A model generated the notes under the pieces. It saw only the letters and a list, made by a program, of their open reading frames with translations. It made no database searches and had not been told where the DNA came from. Shown here piece after piece: positions 10,162 through 24,295 of a stretch of DNA of 64,000 nucleotides (position 1 is the first letter of the stretch; every line of letters begins with the position of its first letter). The DNA is from Aegilops tauschii subsp. strangulata (taxonomy: Eukaryota; Streptophyta; Magnoliopsida; Poales; Poaceae). The translations under genes were made by a program, and so were the position numbers. The stretch spans positions 503,758,544-503,822,543 of the forward strand of contig NC_053037.3 in assembly GCF_002575655.3 (NCBI RefSeq). The letters are read 5' to 3'.

Positions 10162-13100
10162 CAGAACGTGTTGGAAATTGATGACGTCGCTTTGAATGAT
10201 GCATACTGAACGCAAAAATAGGCTGGAGTTCAAATAAGTTTAAAAAACATTGAAGTGCCCGTGTAACAGATGAGTTCTCGTCCGAAACCCTGATACTCCG
10301 AAAGAGATTGTCCAATTTGTACACGAGGTGCGTCCAGTTTTCGCCGTGGCCCTCTCTACTCTTTTGCACATGCAATGCGGGTGAAATGATGATACCATGC
10401 CAAGTTCCAACATTTTCAGAGTTCATTTTGTAGTGATTTTCAATTTCACCGTCATTTAGCTCTCTAAACAAATCGGTAAATGACTGAAAAACAGCAAATG
10501 ATGTCAGAACGTGTTGGAAATTGATGACGTCGCTTTGAATGACGCATACTGAACGCAAAAATAGGCTGGAGTTCAAATAAGTTTAAAAAACATTGAAGTG
10601 CCCGTGTAACAGATGAGTTCTCGTCCGAAACCCTGATACTCCGAAAGAGATTGTCCAGTTTGTACACGAGGTGCGTCCAGTTTTTGCCGTGACCCTCTCT
10701 ACTCTTTTGCACATGCAATGCGGGTGAAACGATGATACCATGCCAAGTTCCAACATTTTCAGAGTTCATTTTGTAGTGATTTTCAATTTCACCGTCATTT
10801 AGCTCTCTAAACAAATCGGTAAATGACTGAAAAACAGCAAATGATGTCAGAACGTGTTGAAAATTGATGACGTCGCTTTGAATGATGCATACTGAACGCA
10901 AAAATAGGCTGGAGTTCAAATAAGTTTAAAAAACATTGAAGTGCCCGTGTAACAGATGAGTTCTCGTCCGAAACCCTGATACTCCGAAAGAGATTGTCCA
11001 GTTTGTACACGAGGTGCATCCTCTACTCTTTTGCACATGCTATGCGGGTGAAATGATGATACCATGCCAAGTTCCAACATTTTCAGAGTTCATTTTGTAG
11101 TGATTTTCAATTTCACCGTCATTTAGCTCTCTAAACAAATCGGTAAATGACTGAAAAACAGCAAATGATGTCAGAACGTGTTGGAAATTGATGACGTCGC
11201 TTTGAATGACGCATACTGAACGCAAAATAGGCTGGAGTTCAAATAAGTTTAAAAAACATTGAAGTGCCCGTGTAACAGATGAGTTCTCGTCCGAAACCCT
11301 GATACTCCGAAAGAGATTGTCCAGTTTGTACACGAGGTGCGTCCAGTTTTTGCCGTGACCCTCTCTACTCTTTTGCACATGCAATGCGGGTGAAACGATG
11401 ATACCATGCCAAGTTCCAACATTTTCAGAGTTCATTTTGTAGTGATTTTCAATTTCACCGTCATTTAGCTCTCTAAACAAATCGGTAAATGACTGAAAAA
11501 CAGCAAATGATGTCAGAACGTGTTGAAAATTGATGACGTCGCTTTGAATGATGCATACTGAACGCAAAAATAGGCTGGAGTTCAAATAAGTTTAAAAAAC
11601 ATTGAAGTGCCCGTGTAACAGATGAGTTCTCGTCCGAAACCCTGATACTCCGAAAGAGATTGTCCAATTTGTACACGAGGTGCGTCCAGTTTTGGCCGTG
11701 GCCCTCTCTACTCTTTTGCACATGCAATGCGGGTGAAACGATGATACCATGCCAAGTTCCAACATTTTCAGAGTTCATTTTGTAGTGATTTTCAATTTCA
11801 CCGTCATTTAGCTCTCTAAACAAATCGGTAAATGACTGAAAAACAGCAAATGATGTCAGAACGTGTTCGAAATTGATGACGTCGCTTTGAATGATGCATA
11901 CTGAACGCAAAAATAGGCTGGAGTTCAAATAAGTTTAAAAAACATTGAAGTGCCCGTGTAACAGATGAGTTCTCGTCCGAAACCCTGATACTCCGAAAGA
12001 GATTGTCCAGTTTGTACACGAGGTGCATCCTCTACTCTTTTGCACATGCTATGCGGGTGAAATGATGATACCATGCCAAGTTCCAACATTTTCAGAGTTC
12101 ATTTTGTAGTGATTTTCAATTTCACCGTCATTTAGCTCTCTAAACAAATCGGTAAATGACTGAAAAACAGCAAATGATGTCAGAACGTGTTGGAAATTGA
12201 TGACGTCGCTTTGAATGACGCATACTGAACGCAAAAATAGGCTGGAGTTCAAATAAGTTTAAAAAACATTGAAGTGCCCGTGTAACAGATGAGTTCTCGT
12301 CCGAAACCCTGATACTCCGAAAGAGATTGTCCAGTTTGTACACGAGGTGCGTCCAGTTTTTGCCGTGACCCTCTCTACTCTTTTGCACATGCAATGCGGG
12401 TGAAACGATGATACCATGCCAAGTTCCAACATTTTCAGAGTTCATTTTGTAGTGATTTTCAATTTCACCGTCATTTAGCTCTCTAAACAAATCGGTAAAT
12501 GACTGAAAAACAGCAAATGATGTCAGAACGTGTTGAAAATTGATGACGTCGCTTTGAATGATGCATACTGAACGCAAAAATAGGCTGGAGTTCAAATAAG
12601 TTTAAAAAACATTGAAGTGCCCGTGTAACAGATGAGTTCTCGTCCGAAACCCTGATACTCCGAAAGAGATTGTCCAATTTGTACACGAGGTGCGTCCAGT
12701 TTTCGCCGTGGCCCTCTCTACTCTTTTGCACATGCAATGCGGGTGAAATGATGATACCATGCCAAGTTCCAACATTTTCAGAGTTCATTTTGTAGTGATT
12801 TTCAATTTCACCGTCATTTAGCTCTCTAAACAAATCGGTAAATGACTGAAAAACAGCAAATGATGTCAGAACGTGTTGGAAATTGATGACGTCGCTTTGA
12901 ATGACGCATACTGAACGCAAAAATAGGCTGGAGTTCAAATAAGTTTAAAAAACATTGAAGTGCCCGTGTAACAGATGAGTTCTCGTCCGAAACCCTGATA
13001 CTCCGAAAGAGATTGTCCAGTTTGTACACGAGGTGCGTCCAGTTTTTGCCGTGACCCTCTCTACTCTTTTGCACATGCAATGCGGGTGAAACGATGATAC

Positions 13101-16100
13101 CATGCCAAGTTCCAACATTTTCAGAGTTCATTTTGTAGTGATTTTCAATTTCACCGTCATTTAGCTCTCTAAACAAATCGGTAAATGACTGAAAAACAGC
13201 AAATGATGTCAGAACGTGTTGAAAATTGATGACGTCGCTTTGAATGATGCATACTGAACGCAAAAATAGGCTGGAGTTCAAATAAGTTTAAAAAACATTG
13301 AAGTGCCCGTGTAACAGATGAGTTCTCGTCCGAAACCCTGATACTCCGAAAGAGATTGTCCAGTTTGTACACGAGGTGCATCCTCTACTCTTTTGCACAT
13401 GCTATGCGGGTGAAATGATGATACCATGCCAAGTTCCAACATTTTCAGAGTTCATTTTGTAGTGATTTTCAATTTCACCGTCATTTAGCTCTCTAAACAA
13501 ATCGGTAAATGACTGAAAAACAGCAAATGATGTCAGAACGTGTTGGAAATTGATGACGTCGCTTTGAATGACGCATACTGAACGCAAAAATAGGCTGGAG
13601 TTCAAATAAGTTTAAAAAACATTGAAGTGCCCGTGTAACAGATGAGTTCTCGTCCGAAACCCTGATACTCCGAAAGAGATTGTCCAGTTTGTACACGAGG
13701 TGCGTCCAGTTTTTGCCGTGACCCTCTCTACTCTTTTGCACATGCAATGCGGGTGAAACGATGATACCATGCCAAGTTCCAACATTTTCAGAGTTCATTT
13801 TGTAGTGATTTTCAATTTCACCGTCATTTAGCTCTCTAAACAAATCGGTAAATGACTGAAAAACAGCAAATGATGTCAGAACGTGTTGAAAATTGATGAC
13901 GTCGCTTTGAATGATGCATACTGAACGCAAAAATAGGCTGGAGTTCAAATAAGTTTAAAAAACATTGAAGTGCCCGTGTAACAGATGAGTTCTCGTCCGA
14001 AACCCTGATACTCCGAAAGAGATTGTCCAATTTGTACACGAGGTGCGTCCAGTTTTGGCCGTGGCCCTCTCTACTCTTTTGCACATGCAATGCGGGTGAA
14101 ACGATGATACCATGCCAAGTTCCAACATTTTCAGAGTTCATTTTGTAGTGATTTTCAATTTCACCGTCATTTAGCTCTCTAAACAAATCGGTAAATGACT
14201 GAAAAACAGCAAATGATGTCAGAACGTGTTCGAAATTGATGACGTCGCTTTGAATGATGCATACTGAACGCAAAAATAGGCTGGAGTTCAAATAAGTTTA
14301 AAAAACATTGAAGTGCCCGTGTAACAGATGAGTTCTCGTCCGAAACCCTGATACTCCGAAAGAGATTGTCCAGTTTGTACACGAGGTGCATCCTCTACTC
14401 TTTTGCACATGCTATGCGGGTGAAATGATGATACCATGCCAAGTTCCAACATTTTCAGAGTTCATTTTGTAGTGATTTTCAATTTCACCGTCATTTAGCT
14501 CTCTAAACAAATCGGTAAATGACTGAAAAACAGCAAATGATGTCAGAACGTGTTGGAAATTGATGACGTCGCTTTGAATGACGCATACTGAACGCAAAAA
14601 TAGGCTGGAGTTCAAATAAGTTTAAAAAACATTGAAGTGCCCGTGTAACAGATGAGTTCTCGTCCGAAACCCTGATACTCCGAAAGAGATTGTCCAGTTT
14701 ACACGAGGTGCGTCCAGTTTTTGCCGTGACCCTCTCTACTCTTTTGCACATGCAATGCGGGTGAAACGATGATACCATGCCAAGTTCCAACATTTTCAGA
14801 GTTCATTTTGTAGTGATTTTCAATTTCACCGTCATTTAGCTCTCTAAACAAATCGGTAAATGACTGAAAAACAGCAAATGATGTCAGAACGTGTTGAAAA
14901 TTGATGACGTCGCTTTGAATGATGCATACTGAACGCAAAAATAGGCTGGAGTTCAAATAAGTTTAAAAAACATTGAAGTGCCCGTGTAACAGATGAGTTC
15001 TCGTCCGAAACCCTGATACTCCGAAAGAGATTGTCCAATTTGTACACGAGGTGCGTCCAGTTTTCGCCGTGGCCCTCTCTACTCTTTTGCACATGCAATG
15101 CGGGTGAAATGATGATACCATGCCAAGTTCCAACATTTTCAGAGTTCATTTTGTAGTGATTTTCAATTTCACCGTCATTTAGCTCTCTAAACAAATCGGT
15201 AAATGACTGAAAAACAGCAAATGATGTCAGAACGTGTTGGAAATTGATGACGTCGCTTTGAATGACGCATACTGAACGCAAAAATAGGCTGGAGTTCAAA
15301 TAAGTTTAAAAAACATTGAAGTGCCCGTGTAACAGATGAGTTCTCGTCCGAAACCCTGATACTCCGAAAGAGATTGTCCAGTTTGTACACGAGGTGCGTC
15401 CAGTTTTTGCCGTGACCCTCTCTACTCTTTTGCACATGCAATGCGGGTGAAACGATGATACCATGCCAAGTTCCAACATTTTCAGAGTTCATTTTGTAGT
15501 GATTTTCAATTTCACCGTCATTTAGCTCTCTAAACAAATCGGTAAATGACTGAAAAACAGCAAATGATGTCAGAACGTGTTGAAAATTGATGACGTCGCT
15601 TTGAATGATGCATACTGAACGCAAAAATAGGCTGGAGTTCAAATAAGTTTAAAAAACATTGAAGTGCCCGTGTAACAGATGAGTTCTCGTCCGAAACCCT
15701 GATACTCCGAAAGAGATTGTCCAATTTGTACACGAGGTGCGTCCAGTTTTCGCCGTGGCCCTCTCTACTCTTTTGCACATGCAATGCGGGTGAAACGATG
15801 ATACCATGCCAAGTTCCAACATTTTCAGAGTTCATTTTGTAGTGATTTTCAATTTCACCGTCATTTAGCTCTCTAAACAAATCGGTAAATGACTGAAAAA
15901 CAGCAAATGATGTCAGAACGTGTTCGAAATTGATGACGTCGCTTTGAATGATGCATACTGAACGCAAAAATAGGCTGGAGTTCAAATAAGTTTAAAAAAC
16001 ATTGAAGTGCCCGTGTAACAGATGAGTTCTCGTCCGAAACCCTGATACTCCGAAAGAGATTGTCCAGTTTGTACACGAGGTGCATCCTCTACTCTTTTGC

Positions 16101-17246
16101 ACATGCTATGCGGGTGAAATGATGATACCATGCCAAGTTCCAACATTTTCAGAGTTCATTTTGTAGTGATTTTCAATTTCACCGTCATTTAGCTCTCTAA
16201 ACAAATCGGTAAATGACTGAAAAACAGCAAATGATGTCAGAACGTGTTGGAAATTGATGACGTCGCTTTGAATGACGCATACTGAACGCAAAAATAGGCT
16301 GGAGTTCAAATAAGTTTAAAAAACATTGAAGTGCCCGTGTAACAGATGAGTTCTCGTCCGAAACCCTGATACTCCGAAAGAGATTGTCCAGTTTGTACAC
16401 GAGGTGCGTCCAGTTTTTGCCGTGACAATCTCTACTCTTTTGCACATGCAATGCGGGTGAAACGATGATACCATGCCAAGTTCCAACATTTTCAGAGTTC
16501 ATTTTGTAGTGATTTTCAATTTCACCGTCATTTAGCTCTCTAAACAAATCGGTAAATGACTGAAAAACAGCAAATGATGTCAGAACGTGTTGAAAATTGA
16601 TGACGTCGCTTTGAATGATGCATACTGAACGCAAAAATAGGCTGGAGTTCAAATAAGTTTAAAAAACATTGAAGTGCCCGTGTAACAGATGAGTTCTCGT
16701 CCGAAACCCTGATACTCCGAAAGTGATTGTCCAATTTGTACACGAGGTGCGTCCAGTTTTCGCCGTGGCCCTCTCTACTCTTTTGCACATGCAATGCGGG
16801 TGAAACGATGATACCATGCTAAGTTCCAACATTTTCAGAGTTCATTTTGTAGTGATTTTCAATTTCACCGTCATTTAGCTCTCTAAACAATCGGTAAATG
16901 ACTGAAAAACAGCAAATGATGTCAGAACGTGTTCGAAATTGATGACGTCGCTTTGAATGATGCATACTGAACGCAAAAATAGGCTGGAGTTCAAATAAGT
17001 TTAAAAAACATTGAAGTGCCCGTGTAACAGATGAGTTCTCGTCCGAAACCCTGATACTCCGAAAGAGATTGTCCAGTTTGTACACGAGGTGCATCCTCTA
17101 CTCTTTTGCACATGCTATGCGGGTGAAATGATGATACCATGCCAAGTTCCAACATTTTCAGAGTTCATTTTGTAGTGATTTTCAATTTCACCGTCATTTA
17201 GCTCTCTAAACAAATCGGTAAATGACTGAAAAACAGCAAATGATGT
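10162..17246. repeat. Trimer-based higher-order repeat, ~1010 bp, nested in ~2362 bp 7-mer
   Basis: Three types alternate. Type A has gaatgacgcat and gtttttgccgtg. Type B has gttgaaaattg, gtccaattt and gccgtggccc. Type S is the 324 bp form with gttcgaaatt. Simple A-B-S trimers are 11172-12180, 13534-14543 and 16238-17246 (1009-1010 bp). A larger 7-mer is visible: starts 10162, 12524 and 14885 are 2362 and 2361 bp apart and share a B monomer with gaaatgatg, and the rare ttttggccgtgg occurs at about 11690 and 14053, 2363 bp apart. The third 7-mer departs from the pattern after two or three monomers. Starts: 10162, 10505, 10848, 11172, 11514, 11857, 12181, 12524, 12867, 13210, 13534, 13877, 14220, 14544, 14885, 15228, 15571, 15914, 16238, 16581, 16923. 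Confidence 0.9.
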
Positions 17247-20200
17247 CAGAACGTGTTGGAAATTGATGACGTCGCTTTGAATGACGCATACTGAACGCAA
17301 AAATAGGCTGGAGTTCAAATAAGTTTAAAAAACATTGAAGTGCCCGTGTAACAGATGAGTTCTCGTCCGAAACCCTGATACTCCGAAAGAGATTGTCCAG
17401 TTTGTACACGAGGTGCGTCCAGTTTTCGCCGTGGCCCTCTCTACTCTTTTGCACATGCAATGCGGGTGAAACGATGATACCATGCCAAGTTCCAACATTT
17501 TCAGAGTTCATTTTGTAGTGATTTTCAATTTCACTGTCATTTAGCTCTCTAAACAAATCGGTAAATGACTGAAAAACAACAAATGATGTCAGAACGTGTT
17601 CGAAATTGATGACGTCGCTTTGAATGATGCATACTGAACGCAAAAATAGGCTGGAGTTCAAATAAGTTTAAAAAACATTGAAGTGCCCGTGTAACAGATG
17701 AGTTCTCGTCCGAAACCCTGATACTCCGAAAGTGATTGTCCAGTTTGTACACGAGGTGCATCCTCTACTCTTTTGCACATGCTATGCGGGTGAAATGATG
17801 ATACCATGCCAAGTTCCAACATTTTCAGAGTTCATTTTGTAGTGATTTTCAATTTCACCGTCATTTAGCTCTCTAAACAAATCGGTAAATGACTGAAAAA
17901 CAGCAAATGATGTCAGAACGTGTTGGAAATTGATGATGTCGCTTTGAATGATGCATACTGAACGCAAAAATAGGCTGGAGTTCAAATAAGTTTAAAAAAC
18001 ATTGAAGTGCCCGTGTAACAGATGAGTTCTCGTCCGAAACCCTGATACTCCGAAAGAGATTGTCCAGTTTGTACACGAGGTTCGTCCAGTTTTTGCCGTG
18101 ACCCTCTCTACTCTTTTGCACATGCAACGCGGGTGAAACGATGATACCATGCCAAGTTCCAACATTTTCAGAGTTCATTTTGTAGTGATTTTCAATTTCA
18201 CAGTCATTTAGCTCTCTAAACAAATCGGTAAATGACTGAAAAACAGCAAATGATGTCAGAACGTGTTGGAAATTGATGACGTCGCTTTGAATGATGCATA
18301 CTGAACGCAAAAATAGGCTGGAGTTCAAATAAGTTTAAAAAACATTGAAGTGCCCGTGTAACAGATGAGTTCTCGTCCGAAACCCTGATACTCCGAAAGA
18401 GATTGTCTAGTTTGTACACGAGGTGCGTCCAGTTTTCGCCATGGCCCTCTCTACTCTTTTGCACATGCAATGCGGGTGAAACGATGATACCATGCCAAGT
18501 TCCAACATTTTCAGAGTTCATTTTGTAGTGATTTTCAATTTCACCGTCATTTAGCTCTCTAAACAAATCGGTAAATGACTGAAAAACAGCAAATGATGTT
18601 AGAACGTGTTCGAAATTGATGACGTCGCTTTGAATGATGCATACTGAACGCAAAAATAGGCTGGAGTTCAAATAAGTTTAAAAAACATTGAAGTGCCCGT
18701 GTAACAGATGAGTTCTCGTCCGAAACCCTGATACTCCGAAAGAGATTGTCCAGTTTGTACACGAGGTGCATCCTCTACTCTTTTGCACATGCTATGCGGG
18801 TGAAATGATGATACCATGCCAAGTTCCAACATTTTCAGAGTTCATTTTGTAGTGATTTTCAATTTCACCGTCATTTAGCTCTCTAAACAAATCGGTAAAT
18901 GACTGAAAAACAGCAAATGATGTCAGAACGTGTTGGAAATTGATGACGTCGCTTTGAATGACGCATACTGAACGCAAAAATAGGCTGGAGTTCAAATAAG
19001 TTTAAAAAACATTGAAGTGCCCGTGTAACAGATGAGTTCTCGTCCGAAACCCTGATACTCCGAAAGAGATTGTCCAGTTTGTACACGAGGAGCGTCCAGT
19101 TTTTGCCGTGACCCTCTCTACTCTTTTGCACATGCAATGCGGGTGAAACGATGATATCATGCCAAGTTCCAACATTTTCAGAGTTCATTTTGTAGTGATT
19201 TTCAATTTCACCGTCATTTAGCTCTCTAAACAAATCGGTAAATGACTGAAAAATAGCAAATGTTGTCAGAACGTGTTGGAAATTGATGACGTCGCTTTGA
19301 ATGATGCATACTGAACGCAAAAATAGGCTGGAGTTCAAATAAGTTTAAAAACATTGAAGTGCCCGTGTAACAGATGAGTTCTCGTCCGAAACCCTAATAC
19401 TCCGAAAGAGATTATCCAGTTTGTACACGAGGTGCATCCAGTTTTCGCCGTGACCCTCTCTACTCTTTTGCACATGCTATGCGGGTGAAATGATGATACC
19501 TTGCCAAGTTCCAACATTTTCAGAGTTCATTTTGTAGTGATTTTCAATTTCACCGTCATTTAGCTCTCTAAACAAATCGGTAAATGACTGAAAAACAGCA
19601 AATGATGTCAGAACGTGTTGGAAATTGATGACGTCGCTTTGAATGACGCATACTGAACGCAAAAATAGGCTGGAGTTCAAATAAGTTTAAAAAACATTGA
19701 AGTGCCCGTGTAACAGATGAGTTCTCGTCCGAAACCCAGATACTCCGAAAGAGATTGTCCAGTTTGTACACGAGGTGCGTCCAGTTTTCGCCGTGGCCCT
19801 CTCTACTCTTTTGCACATGCAATGCGGGTGAAACGATGATACCATGCCAAGTTCCAACATTTTCAGAGTTCATTTTGTAGTGATTTTCAATTTCACTGTC
19901 ATTTAGCTCTCTAAACAAATCGGTAAATGACTGAAAAACAACAAATGATGTCAGAACGTGTTCGAAATTGATGACGTCGCTTTGAATGATGCATACTGAA
20001 CGCAAAAATAGGCTGGAGTTCAAATAAGTTTAAAAAACATTGAAGTGCCCGTGTAACAGATGAGTTCTCGTCCGAAACCCTGATACTCCGAAAGAGATTG
20101 TCCAGTTTGTACACGAGGTGCATCCTCTACTCTTTTGCGCATGCAGTGCGGGTGAAACGATGATACCATGCCAAGTTCCAACATTTTCAGAGTTCATTTT

Positions 20201-23200
20201 GTAGTGATTTTCAATTTCACTGTCATTTAGCTCTCTAAACAAATCGGTAAATGACTGAAAAACAGCAAATGATGTCAGAACATGTTGGAAATTGATGACG
20301 TCGCTTTGAATGATGCATACTGAACGCAAAAATAGGCTGGAGTTCAAATAAGTTTAAAAAACATTGAAGTGCCCGTGTAACAGATGAGTTCTCGTCCGAA
20401 ACCCTGATACTCCGAAAGAGATTGTCCAGTTTGTACACGAGGTGCATCCTCTACTCTTTTGCACATGCTATGCGGGTGAAATGATGATACCATGCCAAGT
20501 TCCAACATTTTCAGAGTTCATTTTGTAGTGATTTTCAATTTCACCGTCATTTAGCTCTCTAAACAAATCGGTAAATGACTGAAAAACAGCAAATGATGTC
20601 AGAACGTGTTGGAAATTGATGATGTCGCTTTGAATGATGCATACTGAACGCAAAAATAGGCTGGAGTTGAAATAAGTTTAAAAAACATTGAAGTGCCCGT
20701 GTAACAGATGAGTTCTCGTCCGAAACCCTGATACTCCGAAAGAGATTGTCCAGTTTGTACACGAGGTTCGTCCAGTTTTTGCCGTGACCCTCTCTACTCT
20801 TTTGCACATGCAATGCGGGTGAAACGATGATACCATGCCAAGTTCCAACATTTTCAGAGTTCATTTTGTAGTGATTTTCAATTTCACAGTCATTTAGCTC
20901 TCTAAACAAATCGGTAAATGACTGAAAAACAGCAAATGATGTCAGAACGTGTTGGAAATTGATGACGTCGCTTTGAATGATGCATACTGAACGCAAAAAT
21001 AGGCTGGAGTTCAAATAAGTTTAAAAAACATTGAAGTGCCCGTGTAACAGATGAGTTCTCGTCCGAAACCCTGATACTCCGAAAGAGATTGTCTAGTTTG
21101 TACACGAGGTGCGTCCAGTTTTCGCCATGGCCCTCTCTACTCTTTTGCACATGCAATGCGGGTGAAACGATGATACCATGCCAAGTTCCAACATTTTCAG
21201 AGTTCATTTTGTAGTGATTTTCAATTTCACCGTCATTTAGCTCTCTAAACAAATCGGTAAATGACTGAAAAACAGCAAATGATGTTAGAACGTGTTCGAA
21301 ATTGATGACGTCGCTTTGAATGATGCATACTGAACGCAAAAATAGGCTGGAGTTCAAATAAGTTTAAAAAACATTGAAGTGCCCGTGTAACAGATGAGTT
21401 CTCGTCCGAAACCCTGATACTCCGAAAGAGATTGTCCAGTTTGTACACGAGGTGCATCCTCTACTCTTTTGCACATGCTATGCGGGTGAAATGATGATAC
21501 CATGCCAAGTTCCAACATTTTCAGAGTTCATTTTGTAGTGATTTTCAATTTCACCGTCATTTAGCTCTCTAAACAAATCGGTAAATGACTGAAAAACAGC
21601 AAATGATGTCAGAACGTGTTGGAAATTGATGATGTCGCTTTGAATGATGCATACTGAACGCAAAAATAGGCTGGAGTTCAAATAAGTTTAAAAAACATTG
21701 AAGTGCCCGTGTAACAGATGAGTTCTCGTCCGAAACCCTGATACTCCGAAAGAGATTGTCTAGTTTGTACACGAGGAGCGTCCAGTTTTTGCCGTGACCC
21801 TCTCTACTCTTTTGCACATGCAATGCGGGTGAAACGATGATATCATGCCAAGTTCCAACATTTTCAGAGTTCATTTTGTAGTGATTTTCAATTTCACCGT
21901 CATTTAGCTCTCTAAACAAATCGGTAAATGACTGAAAAATAGCAAATGTTGTCAGAACGTGTTGGAAATTGATGACGTCGCTTTGAATGATGCATACTGA
22001 ACGCAAAAATAGGCTGGAGTTCAAATAAGTTTAAAAACATTGAAGTGCCCGTGTAACAGATGAGTTCTCGTCCGAAACCCTAATACTCCGAAAGAGATTA
22101 TCCAGTTTGTACACGAGGTGCATCCAGTTTTCGCCGTGACCCTCTCTACTCTTTTGCACATGCTATGCGGGTGAAATGATGATACCTTGCCAAGTTCCAA
22201 CATTTTCAGAGTTCATTTTGTAGTGATTTTCAATTTCACCGTCATTTAGCTCTCTAAACAAATCGGTAAATGACTGAAAAACAGCAAATGATGTCAGAAC
22301 GTGTTGGAAATTGAATACGTCGCTTTGAATGACGCATACTGAACGCAAAAATAGGCTGGAGTTCAAATAAGTTTAAAAAACATTGAAGTGCCCGTGTAAC
22401 AGATGAGTTCTCGTCCGAAACCCTGATACTCCGAAAGAGATTGTCCAGTTTGTACACGAGGTGCGTCCAGTTTTCGCCGTGGCCCTTTCTACTCTTTTGC
22501 ACATGCAATGCGGGTGAAACGATGATACCATGCCAAGTTCCAACATTTTCAGAGTTCATTTTGTAGTGATTTTCAATTTCACTGTCATTTAGCTCTCTAA
22601 ACAAATCGGTAAATGACTGAAAAACAACAAATGATGTCAGAACGTGTTCGAAATTGATGACGTCGCTTTGAATGATGCATACTGAACGCAAAAATAGGCT
22701 GGAGTTCAAATAAGTTTAAAAAACATTGAAGTGCCCGTGTAACAGATGAGTTCTCGTCCGAAACCCTGATACTCCGAAAGAGATTGTCCAGTTTGTACAC
22801 GAGGTGCATCCTCTACTCTTTTGCACATGCTATGCGGGTGAAATGATGATACCATGCCAAGTTCCAACATTTTCAGAGTTCATTTTGTAGTGATTTTCAA
22901 TTTCACCGTCATTTAGCTCTCTAAACAAATCGGTAAATGACTGAAAAACAGCAAATGATGTCAGAACGTGTTGGAAATTGATGATGTCGCTTTGAATGAT
23001 GCATACTGAACGCAAAAATAGGCTGGAGTTCAAATAAGTTTAAAAAACATTGAAGTGCCCGTGTAACAGATGAGTTCTCGTCCGAAACCCTGATACTCCG
23101 AAAGAGATTGTCCAGTTTGTACACGAGGTGCATCCTCTACTCTTTTGCACATGCTATGCGGGTGAAATGATGATACCATGCCAAGTTCCAACATTTTCAG

Positions 23201-24295
23201 AGTTCATTTTGTAGTGATTTTCAATTTCACCGTCATTTAGCTCTCTAAACAAATCGGTAAATGACTGAAAAACAGCAAATGATGTCAGAACGTGTTGGAA
23301 ATTGATGATGTCGCTTTGAATGATGCATACTGAACGCAAAAATAGGCTGGAGTTCAAATAAGTTTAAAAAACATTGAAGTGCCCGTGTAACAGATGAGTT
23401 CTCGTCCGAAACCCTGATACTCCGAAAGAGATTGTCCAGTTTGTACACGAGGTTCGTCCAGTTTTTGCCGTGACCCTCTCTACTCTTTTGCACATGCAAT
23501 GCGGGTGAAACGATGATACCATGCCAAGTTCCAACATTTTCAGAGTTCATTTTGTAGTGATTTTCAATTTCACCGTCATTTAGCTCTCTAAACAAATCGG
23601 TAAATGACTGAAAAACAGCAAATGATGTCAGAACGTGTTGGAAATTGATGACGTCGCTTTGAATGATGCATACTGAACGCAAAAATAGGCTGGAGTTCAA
23701 ATAAGTTTAAAAAACATTGAAGTGCCCGTGTAACAGATGAGTTCTCGTCCGAAACCCTGATACTCCGAAAGAGATTGTCTAGTTTGTACACGAGGTGCGT
23801 CCAGTTTTCGCCATGGCCCTCTCTACTCTTTTGCACATGCAATGCGGGTGAAACGATGATACCATGCCAAGTTCCAACATTTTCAGAGTTCATTTTGTAG
23901 TGATTATCAATTTCACCGTCATTTAGTTCTCTAAACAAATCGGTAAATGACTGAAAAACAGCAAATGATGTTAGAACATGTTCGAAATTGATGACGTCGC
24001 TTTGAATGATGCATACTGAACGCAAAAATAGGCTGGAGTTCAAATAAGTTTAAAAAACATTGAAGTGCCCGTGTAACAGATGAGTTCTCGTCCGAAACCC
24101 TGATACTCCGAAAGAGATTGTCCAGTTTGTACACGAGGTGCATCCTCTACTCTTTTGCACATGCTATGCGGGTGAAATGATGATACCATGCCAAGTTCCA
24201 ACATTTTCAGAGTTCATTTTGTAGTGATTTTCAATTTCACCGTCATTTAGCTCTCTAAACAAATCGGTAAATGACTGAAAAACAGCAAATGATGT
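17247..24295. repeat. 8-mer higher-order repeat, 2686 bp period
   Basis: Full units are 17914-20599 and 20600-23285, both exactly 2686 bp. A third begins at 23286 and stays recognisable for about five monomers, overlapping the next block. Diagnostic monomers in order are: gaggttcgtcc (17914, 20600, 23286); gtctagtttg with cgccatggccc (18257, 20943, 23629); a short one with gttcgaaatt (18600, 21286, 23972); aaatagcaaatgttg (18924, 21610, 24296); ccctaatac with attatccag and ataccttgcc (19267, 21953, 24639); actgtc with acaacaaatg (19609, 22295); then two short monomers (19952/20276 and 22638/22962). Monomers 17247 and 17590 look like the end of an earlier unit with one short monomer missing. 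The unit at 20600 carries the private change ggagttgaaat. Confidence 0.9.
19952..20599. repeat. Chimeric short-monomer pair
   Basis: The monomer at 19952 has the 19 bp deletion but continues with gcgcatgcagtgcgggtg and gaaacgatg, the long-monomer version, and then actgtc. The next monomer starts cagaacatgttgg with gatgacgtcgc. Its counterparts one 2686 bp unit later (22638 and 22962) have gctatgcgggtg, gaaatgatg, cagaacgtg and gatgatgtcgc. A patch from about 20138 to 20300 therefore appears replaced by another monomer type. Confidence 0.75.
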
